Origin: Lumbricus terrestris
Taxonomy: Eukaryota; Annelida; Clitellata; Crassiclitellata; Lumbricidae
Assembly (NCBI GenBank): GCA_949752735.1
Contig: OX457037.1
Span: 31,786,760 to 31,850,759 of the forward strand
DNA length: 64,000 nucleotides
Direction: 5' to 3'
The position numbers and the translations under genes were made by a program. Position 1 is the first letter of the stretch. Every line of letters starts with the position of its first letter. This document shows positions 22,178 through 33,442 of this stretch, one piece after another. The notes beneath the pieces are model-generated. The model did not search any database, was not told the origin of the DNA, and saw nothing but the letters and a program-made list of their open reading frames with translations.

Positions 22178-23334
22178 CAGGGTGGGACACAAAAGGTAAT
22201 CACCTAAATTCTATGGACAATATTTTGGCCAAAGTAGGAACATTTATATCAAGTTGAACAGACTTAAAGGTAATCCACATTTATGCACAACAGCCAAATT
22301 TCACCAAAACAATTCAAACAGAACAAAAGTTATATTACTTTTATTTAGTCCACCCACTGTTTTTTTATGACCCAAACGCAAAATGTAACAAAATAGCAAC
22401 AAAAGTAATTTATTTAAGTCGCATCTAAAATAATTGTTATCAAATAAACCTGACATTGCCAGACAATCATTATAATCATAATTTAGAAAAGAAACGTACA
22501 CTAGCATAGCTGCACATCACAGTAGCATCATTTAGCAAGATAACTATCAAGTTGGTAAATAAAATTTTTTCCGATAATTAATTTTGTTATTAAAAGAATG
22601 AAGTTTAAATTTTAGAAGCTAAAAGGCCAAGATGTCAATGACAGACAAAATGTGTATTCAAATTAGCAAGGTCTTCTAGCTGTAACCATCGCTTACTGTG
22701 ATAAACAGTGGAAGTGAAGAATTTAAGAGTTAAATTGAGAGTTAAGAAATATGCCGTTGATGATAGGAAATTGGCTCAATGTCAATTGCCTGGTTTCATT
22801 GAGAAGATTCAATGGCTCTCAGATCACCCGATTTGAACCTGATGGATTATCAAGTGTAGAGAGCTATGTTGGAGAAATATCACTATCTGCGACCAAATCC
22901 AAGAGTGACAAGAGAGTTGATGGTCGCGTTGGAGTTGATATGGGAAAATGTGTTTCTGGAACACATCAACATTCAACAAGGCCATCAAAAACAATACAAA
23001 GAGACTCAGAACAAGTGTGGGCACTGGTCGTGGATACATGGAACACACGTTGCGAAGCAATATCAAATCTATTTTATAGCAATTATTTGAGATGTGTCTC
23101 GATAAAGTGGTGTTTTGTAACTTTAAAAAAATTGCTTTTATGCTTTTGGATCATCAAAAAAAGTGGACAAAATTTTCCGTTTTAAAATGTTTAGGTGAAA
23201 TTTGGCTGTTGTGCATCAATAATTAATAAGTACCCTTAAGCTTGCAAAACTTGATGTAAACATTCCTACTTCTGCCACAGACATTGGCAAAAGTCTTAAA
23301 GGTTACTTTATGACCACACTGCAGAATAAATTAG
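22178..23334 (+). mobile_element. Tc1/mariner-superfamily element, copy 1
   Basis: The left end (CAGGGTGGGACACAAAAGG) and the inverted right end (CTGCAGTGTGGTCATAAAG on the minus strand) are diverged inverted repeats of about 130 bp. Both include TTTGGCCAAAGTAGGAA- and CACAACAGCCAAATTTC-like blocks. The interior keeps only the transposase C-terminus. Related copies are at 61716 and 63890. Confidence 0.82.
22751..23090 (+). pseudogene. Mariner-type transposase C-terminus (copy 1)
   Basis: Across two frames the sequence gives a decayed SPDLNPMDY-like block (about 22825-22860), then YLRPNPRVT, LELIWENVF and KCGHWSWI. These follow the order of the last 90 or so residues of IS630/Tc1/mariner transposases. 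A shift separates the parts and the N-terminal two thirds are absent. Confidence 0.75.
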
Positions 23335-24639
23335 CATGTACAATACATTGATATACGTTTGCAATGCAAGATAAATAAAATTTGAGAAAAAATGTGTTAT
23401 TGTCTAATACGACAGGAAATAGTCCTGTCCAGATAGCCACTGAGAGCTGCGGAAACAAGTAGCCAAGAAGTTATATTAACCCATTTTTTACTCGCGCAAC
23501 ATGGGAGGGTGCATTCAAAAATTGGCTAAAAAAATTTCTTATCCTGCATGAACTATATCTTTCATTTAAACTTCTGATCTGTATTGAGCTGATTAAACAA
23601 TCTGTGCAGAGTTTCTCTAGTTTTCTTATCTTTATCCCAAAAATTTAGGTTGATCTATCAATATAGTGACGTCATCCCGCACCTGTGAGAAAATGCAAAG
23701 AATAAAATTTAAGTTTTTATTATTATTTAATTGGAAGAATCAAATATGATAGAACTACATCTGTTTGTACGATAATTATTGATTTTATAAAAATATTGCT
23801 AATTATTGAAGAGTTATTATGATATTACTGCTGCATCCTGCAAGTACTGAATGGGTACAGGTTTTATTGAAAAACCTGTACCCATTCGCTTTTCTTGCTG
23901 AAACCCTCGACTAAGCGGTATTGTAACTTGTAGCAAAACACAAACACTGGGTGTACAGAGTGTGATATTGGACTTCATACACACTGATTCAATGACTTTC
24001 ATTACTAAACATGAAAAAGTTATAGTGAATGCCGTGACACTGCTTGACAATCTAGCCAAAACTGAATTTTATGACAACTGATACGTAATTGACTTGCTTC
24101 TGCAGAAAAGAAGCATGGCAGGTACTGCTTAACTGCTAGTGCACCCTCCCAGGGTGCACCACTTTGATAGCAGAAATTTTCTTGGAGGCGTTCATAATTA
24201 AGATTTTAAACATTGTACTCATGTTTACATGCCAGGACGTGTTGAAAAATGTTAGCCTTGTTCAGAAAAAGTCAGTAGAGAATAGGTTAATACCGAATCC
24301 TACCTATATCTCCTGACTTGGCATCACAAGAAGAAATTCAAAATCGATCATGACCAACGAAACTACGGACCTAGTAGCTAAACATAAAAGGAGAGAGAAT
24401 AGCTAACCGAGCAGAGTTCATGATTAGAGTAGGCGCTCTTTTTAGCATAAACTTCATCGTCCGATGCCTAGAAAGGTATCACAAAAGATTCAGCAAATGG
24501 AGATTATCAGCCGCTTTCTACTATCAACTTTAAAAAGGGAATTATAGCGATGGAAACACAATTACTACCCTACAAATAAATGCATAAATACACAGACCAC
24601 AGCCCTACAATTTCTACAAATGCTTGAATCAGGAACATA
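23335..24639. other. No gene seen; perfect hairpin at 23850
   Basis: AT-rich sequence. GGGAGGGTGCA at 23507 and TGCACCCTCCC at 24142 form a distant 11-bp inverted pair that could mark an old element. The frame at 23817-24059 spans the hairpin and has no recognisable domain. Confidence 0.4.
23850..23887. repeat. Perfect 17-bp hairpin
   Basis: GAATGGGTACAGGTTTT and AAAACCTGTACCCATTC are perfectly complementary with a loop of only a few bases. No pol III or terminator context is evident. Confidence 0.85.
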
Positions 24640-24950
24640 AGATGCATACATATTGCATAATGTGCTCTGTGTCCCGCTGAAAAGTATACACCGACAAAAG
24701 TGTCATAATGCGGTTGAACTTTTTAGCATTTGCCTGAAAGTATAAAAAAACAAGAGTAGCAATAATTAATACCACAAAGTCCTAACGCCGATTAGAAATC
24801 TTCGTGAGTTTGTCAAGTTTATTAGCGTTCGAGGTGCAGCACCGAAAAATTTAAATTTCCAACATGCAAAAGCTGAAAGGAAGTGAAGTTCAGCTACAGC
24901 TGGTGTCAAATGTCCTCTTTGCTCACTGGCACACGACTGTAGATAAAGGT
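24640..24950 (-). repeat. Left outer arm of an inverted duplication
   Basis: On the minus strand this stretch matches 27636-27935 at roughly 75-80% by eye. Shared blocks include GTAGCTGAACTTCA, CAGCTTTTGCATGTTGGAAATTT, AATAAACTTGACAAA and TTTCAGGCAAATGCTAAAA. Confidence 0.8.
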
Positions 24951-25117
24951 GTCACTGTTTGATGATCCAGTTGATGATCATGCGGTCAAACAGCTGCCAC
25001 TCTTCAATCAGACACGCCCTACCTAAGGTTATCGATGCCATGAATACGGGAACGAAAAACGCGCCCCTCCAGGACGCTCTGGATTGAGATCTGGACTGTT
25101 GGGCGGCCACAGAGATG

Positions 25118-25200
25118 GTTCCACAATAATTGGTCTACCGACAACTCATCTACGGACAACTGGTCTAACGACAACTGGTCTACAGACAACTCGTATTGAT
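25118..25200 (+). repeat. GACAACTNGTCTAC short repeats, left
   Basis: Four to five copies of an ~18-bp motif (TCTACCGACAACTCATCTAC and variants). The same motif is found inverted at 27262-27350. Confidence 0.85.
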
Positions 25201-25469
25201 GAAATAGAATCTGGATTTAGAAAATGGTTTTTTAACTTTATCCTCCTGAGACCTGAAACAATGTCTGGAGATATCTCTTTATTTTTTTTATGAATTTGAG
25301 TACACAAGGGTGCATGTACCCCCTATCAATTTTTAGTTTAACAGTCACGTGACAGGAAGTGCTATTTCTGTTATGTGCATAATAATGTACATTGGGTCTC
25401 AGGTACTAGTTTATGATCATCATGCGTTTCACATCCGAGAAGGTATCTTTTCTTGAATGAAAACATAAA

Positions 25470-26340
25470 ATCATGTATGAATGTATGTATATATGCATAT
25501 ATGTCTGTATGTATGTATGTGTGTATGTAAATTTGTATATATATCTATATGTGCACATATGGAGGTGTGATTGCATGCACTGAATAATGTATGTAAGCTT
25601 AGGTAGCCTATGTGTGTACGTGTAAATGTGCAGTATGTATGTAGATACATACATACATACATACATACATACTTACATACATACATACATACATACACAT
25701 ACATACGTACATACATACATACATGCATACATAGTAAACACACAGACATGCATACATACATAGGTGCATACATACACACATAAAAATATACATATACACA
25801 TACATGCATGCATACATACATGCATGCATGCTTGCATGCATGCAAACATACATGCATTCATGTATGTATGTATGTATGTATGTATGTATGTGCATACATT
25901 CACATATGCATACAAGTACATTCATGTGTTCGTACGTACTCAAGTACATGCATGCATGCACGTGTACATACATGCATACATTACATACATACATATACAA
26001 TACATACATGTACATGCATGCATACATGCACATACGTACATACATACATACATACATACTTACACATAGACATACATATACACATACATATATACATGCA
26101 TACCAACATGCAGCATACATTCATGCGTTCGTAAGTTACGCACGTACTTATGTACGTGCATGCATGCATGCGTACACACATACATGCGTACATGTGCATA
26201 AATTCATACATACACATACATACATACATACATACATACATACATACATACATACATACATACATACATACATACATACATACATACATGCATACAAACA
26301 TGCACACACTAAACCTAAGTGTGAAGAGACAGGAGTAATG
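25470..26340. repeat. (CATA)n microsatellite tract with inverted blocks
   Basis: Nearly 900 bp of CATA/TATG tetranucleotides. TATG-rich blocks (25480-25520, 25860-25890) alternate with CATA-rich blocks (25640-25730, 26030-26300), and CATGCATG runs are interspersed. All long frames here (rich in Cys, Met, Tyr, Val or His, Ile, Tyr, Thr) are artefacts of the repeat. Confidence 0.95.
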
Positions 26341-26884
26341 GCGAGGAGGTAAGTCCTACGGGGTTAATGATCGGAGGGCAATGACAGGGGTAATGGGTCG
26401 GGGGTGAGGGTGATGTTCTGTAGCCAAAACAGCTTCATCAGCATCCAGACAACCTTAGACAACTATAGATCATACATACATCAAGTCCTGCAAGCAGTCG
26501 AACCTGAAACCCGATGTGCATTTAAATGTACACGCAGTTCACAAGATCTCTGGATCACATTTATTGATTCAATCAGAAATTGAAAAGACATTTATTTGCC
26601 CAGAGAATTGCTCAATTATGCTACAATTTCACATAATAATACAATACAATATCCGTAAAATGGATTTTTTTAACATTTTTCTTTCCATATAAGGTTTTAA
26701 CTCAGATTGCCGACATACTTACTAACATCGACGATAGGCTGTTTAGCTGCCAGCGCTCTCAGATGCATGCCCAATAATCGGTCATTTTAATGCACATCAG
26801 GTCTCAGCTTAGTAAGCTGTGGCACATCTTTTACGCCACTCAGACCAGTTGTGCATTATAATGCACGTTTGGTCTCAGGAGGTT
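26341..26884. other. No gene seen
   Basis: Mixed-composition sequence between the microsatellite and the next tandem array. No supported feature. Confidence 0.5.
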
Positions 26885-27261
26885 AATGGAAGCTGGATTG
26901 ATGATTTTCATTCATGTATTTCAACATGCACCCAGCTTCTACTTCAGATCTAAAATACCTTCATCCTGCTTCTATTTCTAGCTCGTTATTTTCATCAATC
27001 CAGCTTCTATTTTAGATATAAAAATACCCTCATTCAGCTTCCATTACTTAAGCGTTTTTTTCATCAATCCAGCTTCTATTTCAGTTCTAGAAATACCTTC
27101 ATCCTGCTTTTATTTCTGATGCATTAGTTTCGTCAATCCAGCCTCTATTTCACCTGTAAAAGAACCATCACCCAGATTCCATTTCTCTTGCGCTTTTCCA
27201 TCAATCCAACCTCCATTTCACCTGTAAAAACTTTCATCCAGCTTCCATTTCTCAAGCGCTG
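26885..27261. repeat. 68-70 bp tandem repeat
   Basis: About five units built on TCATCAATCCAGCTTCTATT, TCAGATCTAAAATACCTTC and ATCCAGCTTCCATTTCT. Starts recur near 26998, 27066, 27134 and 27204. Confidence 0.82.
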
Positions 27262-27350
27262 GATCAGCTGTCTGTAGGCCAGTTGTCGGTAGACGAACTC
27301 TCCGGACCCAACTTGTCGGTAGATGAGTTGTCTGTAGACAAGTTGTCGTG
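27262..27350 (-). repeat. GACAACTNGTCTAC short repeats, right (inverted)
   Basis: Inverted counterpart of 25118-25200. On the plus strand it reads GTAGACAAGTTGTC and GTAGATGAGTTGTC, with two to three further variants. Confidence 0.85.
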
Positions 27351-27355
27351 ACACC

Positions 27356-27594
27356 CACGGCCGTAGCCAGGATTTGATTTAGCCAGGATTTGATTTTGGG
27401 GGTGTTTTACTCACCAATTTCCCTTCCTAAAAAACTGATAACTTTTTAAGTCATCTGGCATATTTCAGGGGGTGTTTTCATGGTTTTATTTCATGGTTTT
27501 TACATCATGTGTTCGTAAATGCATTATATTATTTTTCACATTTTCCATTTCGGGGGGTGTTCAAACACCCAAAACACCCCCCTAGCTACGGCTG
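27356..27594. mobile_element. MITE with CGTAGC termini and 5-bp duplication
   Basis: Starts CACGGCCGTAGCCAGG and ends CCTAGCTACGGCTG (imperfect inverted repeats), flanked by ACACC at 27351-27355 and 27595-27599. Subterminal GGGGGTGTT motifs occur at both ends. It interrupts the right half of the inverted duplication. Confidence 0.8.
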
Positions 27595-27635
27595 ACACCA
27601 GCTGCGGGACATGAAGCTGGGTGTATACCGGGACA

Positions 27636-27935
27636 GCTACGACACTTCTACATCTATGGTCGTGTGTCCGAGAACAGGCAGGACATTTTTTAACAACATC
27701 TGTAGCTGAACTTCATTTCCATTCAGCTTTTGCATGTTGGAAATTTCCCGTTTTCAGCACTGCATCTCACATGCTCATAAACTTGACAAATTCACCAACA
27801 TTTCTAAACAGCGTTAGGAGTTGGTGGTAATTAATATGGCTACTGTTGTTGCTTCTAAAATTTCAGGCAAATGCTAAAAGTTTTGACCGAATTATGACAC
27901 TTTTTGCTGAAGTTTACTTTTCATTGGAATACAGT
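27636..27935 (+). repeat. Right outer arm of the inverted duplication
   Basis: Counterpart of 24640-24950. Both arms can be read in the same frame with conserved phrases (VAELHF, SAFACWKF, LINLTNS). This may reflect an ancestral coding sequence or simply shared nucleotides. Confidence 0.78.
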
Positions 27936-28506
27936 GTATATGTTTGTGTTAAACATTTCTGCAATTTTTTCTTGTGCCATTACTAGCCATAATGGCCACT
28001 AAAGGAGCCTTTATGGCCAAAAGAAAGAGTTGAAATAACCACAACAGAGTCTCTATAGCCACTTCAAAAGACTTGTAAGTGGTCAGATAATCACTATTAT
28101 AGGCCCACACGTTTTATGTGTATGCCCTGTATCTAAATATGACACTGGACAACACAAAAACATAACATTTAAATGAAAATAGCAAGTCGTTACTAATTTT
28201 GAGGTGTTGAACACGAAAATGACAATAACATTTGTCGATTGGCTCTCGTTTAGGAGAAACAGCGATGGCCACGTATAAATTTTTCATTTCGCAGAGTCGG
28301 CCTACATAATCATGTAAGTGAACATTAATTTTCTCAACTCTGTATTTCAAACTACATATTGCAACACAATAATGTTGCACACGAAATACGATGCATCATT
28401 ATTGTGTTGTATTGCATTATTGCCATGCACCCTCCGCCGCGTGCAAGAAAGCTTCCAAAGCAGTTGAAAAGCGAGAAAGTGGCGATGCTCATTGCTGTTT
28501 CCAATG
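27936..28506. other. No gene seen
   Basis: AT-rich sequence with no family match. The 88-codon minus frame at 28114 has no recognisable domain. Confidence 0.45.
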
Positions 28507-28514
28507 GTTTAGAG

Positions 28515-28851
28515 CAGCGATTCCCAACCCGTGGCCCGCGGGCCAAAAGTGGCCCGCCAGGCCTCAGAAAATGGCCCGCCAGGCCTCAGAAAATGGCCCT
28601 TATCTCTCAAATAATTATTTTAAAAAATACGAAAAAATTAACAATTTGGACAGGATAGAATATTTTCTATTACAAATTATTTCATTTTAACGTCGATAAA
28701 TTTATTGTAACATAAAACATTATATTTTGAATCAATTATAACAATTTTGCATGCTTTTAGTTAATACAATTTTAGCCTTGTGGCCCCATAATGTCCTTAA
28801 ACTAAGAAAAAGTGGCCCTCGTGTCCTCCAACTTAGAAAAAGTGGCCCTCA

Positions 28852-28876
<25 letters not shown>
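28515..28876. mobile_element. hAT MITE, GTGGCCC family, copy 1 (362 bp)
   Basis: Termini CAGCGATTCCCAACC and GGTTGGGAACCACTG with the 8-bp duplication GTTTAGAG at 28507-28514 and 28877-28884. GTGGCCC motifs cluster near both ends. A second copy is at 35237. Confidence 0.95.
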
Positions 28877-28882
<6 letters not shown>

Positions 28883-29149
28883 AGAGAACCAAGCAATCGC
28901 GCATATGACTGCTGCTTCTGCATGGTTCCACCTATAGGCTACTTTGCATGCATGACAAGGTCAATAGCGTACTCGAATATACCAACTGCAATCCGACCCG
29001 TTCCGCACGGTGAAGGACTCCTGTTCCAGATCCACCGAAAGAATGTTTCATTGATTAGAAGATGAGGAAAGCGAAACGACTTCCGGTTCTCCGCAGCTTC
29101 GACGTCTAATGATGATCTATATCGCTGCCACGGTGCATTAACTGCACCA

Positions 29150-30235
29150 CACATTCTCACCCAAGGTGAACTTAATGATCGAGTTCGCGACCTAGACCTG
29201 TCCAAGACCAAGGCGGATTTACTTGAATAAAGACTTAAAAGATTGAAACCTTCTCTTGGAAAATATCCGAGTGACATCGTTTCGCATTGGTCATGAGCAG
29301 TTTGAGAATAATTTCACCAAGGAAGATGACCTTGTCTTCTGCTCTGATGTAGGCTAGATAGCATGGTGAATGCCCTCGGAATCAAACATTACCATCAAGA
29401 ATCGCAACTACTCATAGACTCCTTGAAACTGAGTCTCAAAGCCGTGCTGCAGAATAATGGAAACAACTTCCATTCAATCTGTTCTGACATTTTGTCCTCG
29501 TGAAGGAAACCTACGAAACCTAAAACACCTGTTGTCACTGTGTCTAATACAGCAAAATATGGATGGCATCTCTGCCGCTGAATGTATACAGGCTCTCTTG
29601 ATGAGTCTGCAGCTTTCATTGGATATACAATATACTGCTGCTTTAATTGTGAATAGGACAGTCGACTTTGTCTATATGTGAGGAGAGTGGTTTAAGAGGA
29701 AATCTCTGAGTCGAAAAGAAGAAGGTGCAACGTCTGGCACTGGTTGAAACCCAGAAAATCCTGCTACCATCGCTACACGTCAAACTCAGTGTGATGAAGA
29801 ACACAAAATTCATGTACCGGACTGGATCAGCTTTCAAGTACTTGGCTGTCAAATTACATGGCGAAGGAAAAATTTAAGAGGGAATCTTTGTTGGTCCTCA
29901 AATCAGTCAGCTATTCAGAGATTAAATGTTTGACAACCTGCTTCAAGGTGACAAGAAACAATTAAGCTTGGGACGCATTTTCTCTGGTGTCATCTATGGC
30001 TTCCTCGGGAATGTCAGGACAGAAAACTACAAGGATTTGATTGAGGACACATGCTATCTATGACTCTATGTAGACCAAAAACTCGACTGCAATATTTGTT
30101 TAAAGATCCTCTTCTCCATTCCACTTGGATTTTTCATCGACAATTGTGGCATGGATAGTGATGAGGACGGTGAACGTTTTCAAAAAGACATTGCAGTCGT
30201 AGAAAAACCATATAAGAGAAACTTCCATGTTGGCT
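29150..30235 (+). pseudogene. Decayed transposon-type gene (GERF-motif family)
   Basis: Although full of stops and shifts, the plus strand keeps a collinear series of phrases: LNDRVRDLDLSKTKADLL, SMVNALGIKH, LIDSLKLSLKAVL, EGIFVGPQISQLF, GFLGNVRTENYKDLIED and SDEDGERFQKDIAVVE. I recognise this order from a protein family common in cnidarian, arthropod and other invertebrate genomes that behaves like a transposable-element gene, but I have no formal name for it. No terminal repeats were found. The last part runs into the SINE at 30256. Confidence 0.65.
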
Positions 30236-30255
30236 GACTATAGGCCTACTATGTG

Positions 30256-30490
30256 GGGCGCGGTAGTGTAGGGGTATGTTCGGTGCCTTGCAGCCGAAAG
30301 GTTTGGAGTTTGAATCCACCGCAAGCCAGCGCGTAGGCCTAATGACCCTGAGCAAGTCCTTCATTCGCATTTGCTCATGCGCTTTGTCAAACTAAAATTC
30401 AGTGTCCGCGCTGTAGTCGGGAGTGCCCCCGAGTAGTAAACTTGGAGGGACAGTAAAGCATGCTCATATAAATTATACATACATATTCGG
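30256..30490 (+). mobile_element. tRNA-derived SINE
   Basis: The head holds a pol III A box-like GGTAGTGTAGGGGTATG and a B box-like GGAGTTTGAATCC, 45 bp or so apart as in tRNA genes. It is followed by TGACCCTGAGCAAGTCCTTC, a body with CCCCCGAGTAGTAAACTTGGAG and a tail TCATATAAATTATACATAC. The same head occurs on the minus strand at 53817-53868. It is not a functional tRNA, because the cloverleaf is not preserved. Confidence 0.85.
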
Positions 30491-31039
30491 ACGCTCACCA
30501 GAGATAATCCTGAGCAGCTATACAAGAGACAGTGGGAAGTAGAAGCGAACATTAACTGCACAGCGGTATATGTAGCCTACGCTAGGATGGTTAAAAAAAT
30601 TAAAGTTCAAGCTAGATACCAGGGCACCCTCTCAGTTTGTTAGACCTGTCAATAGTATTATAGAGATCACATTAAGCTTCCTATTCCAACTGGAAGACAG
30701 TGCTCAAAGACATCGAAATATTACCATGTAGTTGTATTAGCGTATTAGCTAGAAATATTGATGCCCTATAACTTGATCAAAAACCTCAACCACTGTTGCG
30801 TAGATGGCCTGAAATAGTTTCTGTTGTGCTATTATACTCACCACATTCAAGATTAGACAGCTATAAAATTTAGCCATCAAGTGAGAAGTGTACTTGATAG
30901 CAATAACACTTCTGATGATCTTATCACGAGGCATTGAGATTGCTGGTCACAATTAGCCTACTGCAGCGCTTGTATGCAAACATTTTGTCCTTCCACTTTC
31001 ACGCAATACCATTCACAATTTCACATAGAGTGTTCAAGA

Positions 31040-31600
31040 AGCCAGTATGCCCATATTTACCTCTATGATAGGATATAATAAATCCAAGGTTATTCATTAT
31101 CTTCTGAAGTTATGGAGACTCACTCATAATGCCCAAGCCTTGATCTTTGATACAACACAGGTCAACACCGGGCGTTTTAGCGCAGAGTACGTTTTTCAGG
31201 AAGACCAGATGGCTATAAAATTTCTGTGGCTGGCCTGCTGTCGTCATGTGATGGAGTTGATTTTAGCCAAAACTCTTCATCCTGTATTGTGGCCCATCAA
31301 ATGCAAAATATAATCCAATCTTTAAGAGATTTAATGCTGTGTGGGATGGTGTGACAAGTGACAACATAAGAGTACTAGAACTCATATCTGTTACTGAATC
31401 CTCCCATGAGAAAGCATTTAGTTTTCTCAAGTAGTCTGCTGAAAATAAAGTCAGTTTCAGAGATGACCACCAAGAAATCATTGAGGTGTCAATGGTTGTC
31501 CTTGGAAGTTAGTCTTCAATAAGAAACTGGAGAGCCTAATTGACCACGACCATGCACGTTGAATGGCCAAGTTATTGTATAGTGTATGCCATCAAAATAT
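31040..31600 (+). pseudogene. Second decayed transposon-type gene (DTT..NTG motif)
   Basis: Readable phrases are ALIFDTTQVNTG, LWLACCRHVMELIL, then FKRFNAVWD and HVEWPSYCIVYAIKIYRF in shifted frames. These follow a family often found as multi-copy proteins in aphids, hydra and other invertebrates, with a conserved DTTxxNTG then CRHH-E series. Only about a third of the expected protein is readable and no ends were identified. It is not the same family as the relic at 29150. Confidence 0.55.
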
Positions 31601-32499
31601 ACCGATTTACCAATCAACGTGATGTATTCAATATAAGGATGAGGGAACAAACTCAGATTCATCGATTTGTGTGATTTGGTTCCATTCTTCACTCAAAGTC
31701 ATGGATAAAAATCTCCTCATGCTGCAGAAACTCCAGGACAAGATCTGTCAATTTTGATTGATCTAGGAAGATATGATTCAGTTAACTATTACCTATAGGA
31801 GATAAGCGTTGCAGTCATGAAGGTCCTAGAAAATTATCAGTACTTAGTACCATTCAGACGATGCTGAAGGTCTGACACTGTTATGTTGCCAACTGCCTGC
31901 TACAAATAAGGTGAACATTTTTACGGAATGACAGTAAATCCTGGTTAAAGGATGTCGAGGGGTGGAACTGCTGTGGTACTGAAGGAGGGGGATTGCCTGA
32001 GCGAGTTTGCAACCCAGCGGACACTGATACTACTGCCACGCCTGAAATTTGGTGATTCCTGTTTACACTTTCACCAGAGCAATAGATTGAGAATGAGAAT
32101 TATCAGCAGGGCGGAAACTGAAGTCAGCTATTGAGAATGGCAAACGACACAGATGAGAAAAGTGTGAAGTTGTTCAAGGAATTAAACTGACTCATCAGTC
32201 ATAACTGATGAAGAAGAAAGTAGTATTTTTTCCAAATGGTTGAGGCAAACAGGAGCTATCCCACTCAATCAACAAAGAAATCTGCTGTTGACATTGTGCT
32301 TGCAAAGCCTTCGACAGTATACAAGCTATACATGTAGATGTTATCGTGTGTTTGGAGTCATAAAACAAGAACAATAAACATTCGTGGATTTAACGATGTT
32401 TGTTGACTTTTTTGACATTTTCCATATTTAAAACCTACTGAAATTTTATATTTCAAGCTCACCAATTGTTTAAGTATCACACATATTGTCGTATTGCTC

Positions 32500-32680
32500 C
32501 AAAACTAGCTTAAAATATAGGAATACTAACAAGTGAGCGTGCCCGTACAAACTCTAGAAAATTCTCGATCAGATGTGCAGGTCCACAGGAGTGGAATAGA
32601 ATACCTCAAAACCTTCGCAGGACCCCGAATCTGAACTTATTCAATCATCAATTACGTTTATCACTGATTGACCAGAATTG
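32500..32680 (+). pseudogene. LINE reverse transcriptase C-terminal scrap
   Basis: A short frame reads TNSRKFSIRCAGPQEWNRIP followed by NLNLFNHQLR. It is the end of a CR1/L2-like or related reverse transcriptase, stopping at TGA near 32668. Confidence 0.7.
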
Positions 32681-33164
32681 TTAGTCAGGTTCTTAGCTCC
32701 AACCGTTTCCCCTTACCTAGCACCTCCTCCTTCAACCTCCCTCGACACGAGGGTTGGTCGCATTTTGGACAATTTTTATCCATCCTCTCGTGTCTTCAGT
32801 TGCTCTCAACAATTCCTCTGAACATCCCGTCCATTCACACAAGTTGTCCCACCACTTCTTCATAGGTCTTCCTCTTCATCTTGCTCCAGGAACCGTTCCT
32901 TGCATAATTTCCTTCTCTAAGCAATCTCCATGACTACAACATCTACCGTAAATTTAAACTGCTTATCATATCTCGGGTTTTAAAGTGAATTGAGAACCGA
33001 AAATAGTCGCGTTGACCTACAAATTTGGGTACGAATGAATTGCCAAAAATTTCGGAAACCGAGACTGTCTTTTCACAGCCCTTTTTGGGACAAGAATTCA
33101 AAATACATGCGGACATACAAACAGAAGGACAAACATTGAGCCTTATAATGTAGATAATTTTATA
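32681..33164. other. No gene seen
   Basis: Pyrimidine-rich in the first half. No supported feature. Confidence 0.45.
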
Positions 33165-33420
33165 TATGGCGCCGTTACCAGACGATGACCGAGTTTTGGT
33201 CAACATTTTGCGAACTTAATTTGTTTAAAATGATTAAAGAGTTTCCAAACATAGCATGGAAAAAAAACATTGAATCGTTTGACACAAGAAATTGTGGAAA
33301 ATCTGGTGTTTTCAAGTTTTTAAATTTTGGACACACTCGAATGTCTTTGTTAAAGTCGCCATCCCATAAAAGGTTGACACCCAGCAATTATCGTCTACGC
33401 AGTCATGCATCGTAGCGTCG
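33165..33420 (+). pseudogene. Mariner-superfamily transposase N-terminal relic
   Basis: The phrase LPDDDRVLVNILRT, then in another frame MIKEFPNIAWKK, resembles the helix-turn-helix start found in the element at 39157 (LTDNDRVSIVILRT, FEMINEYSNRGW). Frames shift and no terminal repeats are seen. Confidence 0.55.
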
Positions 33421-33442
33421 TCGCGATTTTAATCACACCTAA

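Noticed and set aside
23817..24059. 80-codon minus frame
   Set aside because: It spans the hairpin at 23850 and shows no splice context or family feature.
25406..26352. Ten or so overlapping frames of 60-180 codons rich in Tyr, Met, Cys, Val or His, Ile, Thr
   Set aside because: They are translations of the (CATA)n/(TATG)n microsatellite in all six frames.
30256..30330. A tRNA gene
   Set aside because: A and B box-like sequences are present but the arms do not pair into a cloverleaf and the sequence continues into a SINE body.
30749..30934. 61-codon helical-looking minus frame as a kinase or VPS35L exon
   Set aside because: No motif of either family and no consistent splice sites.
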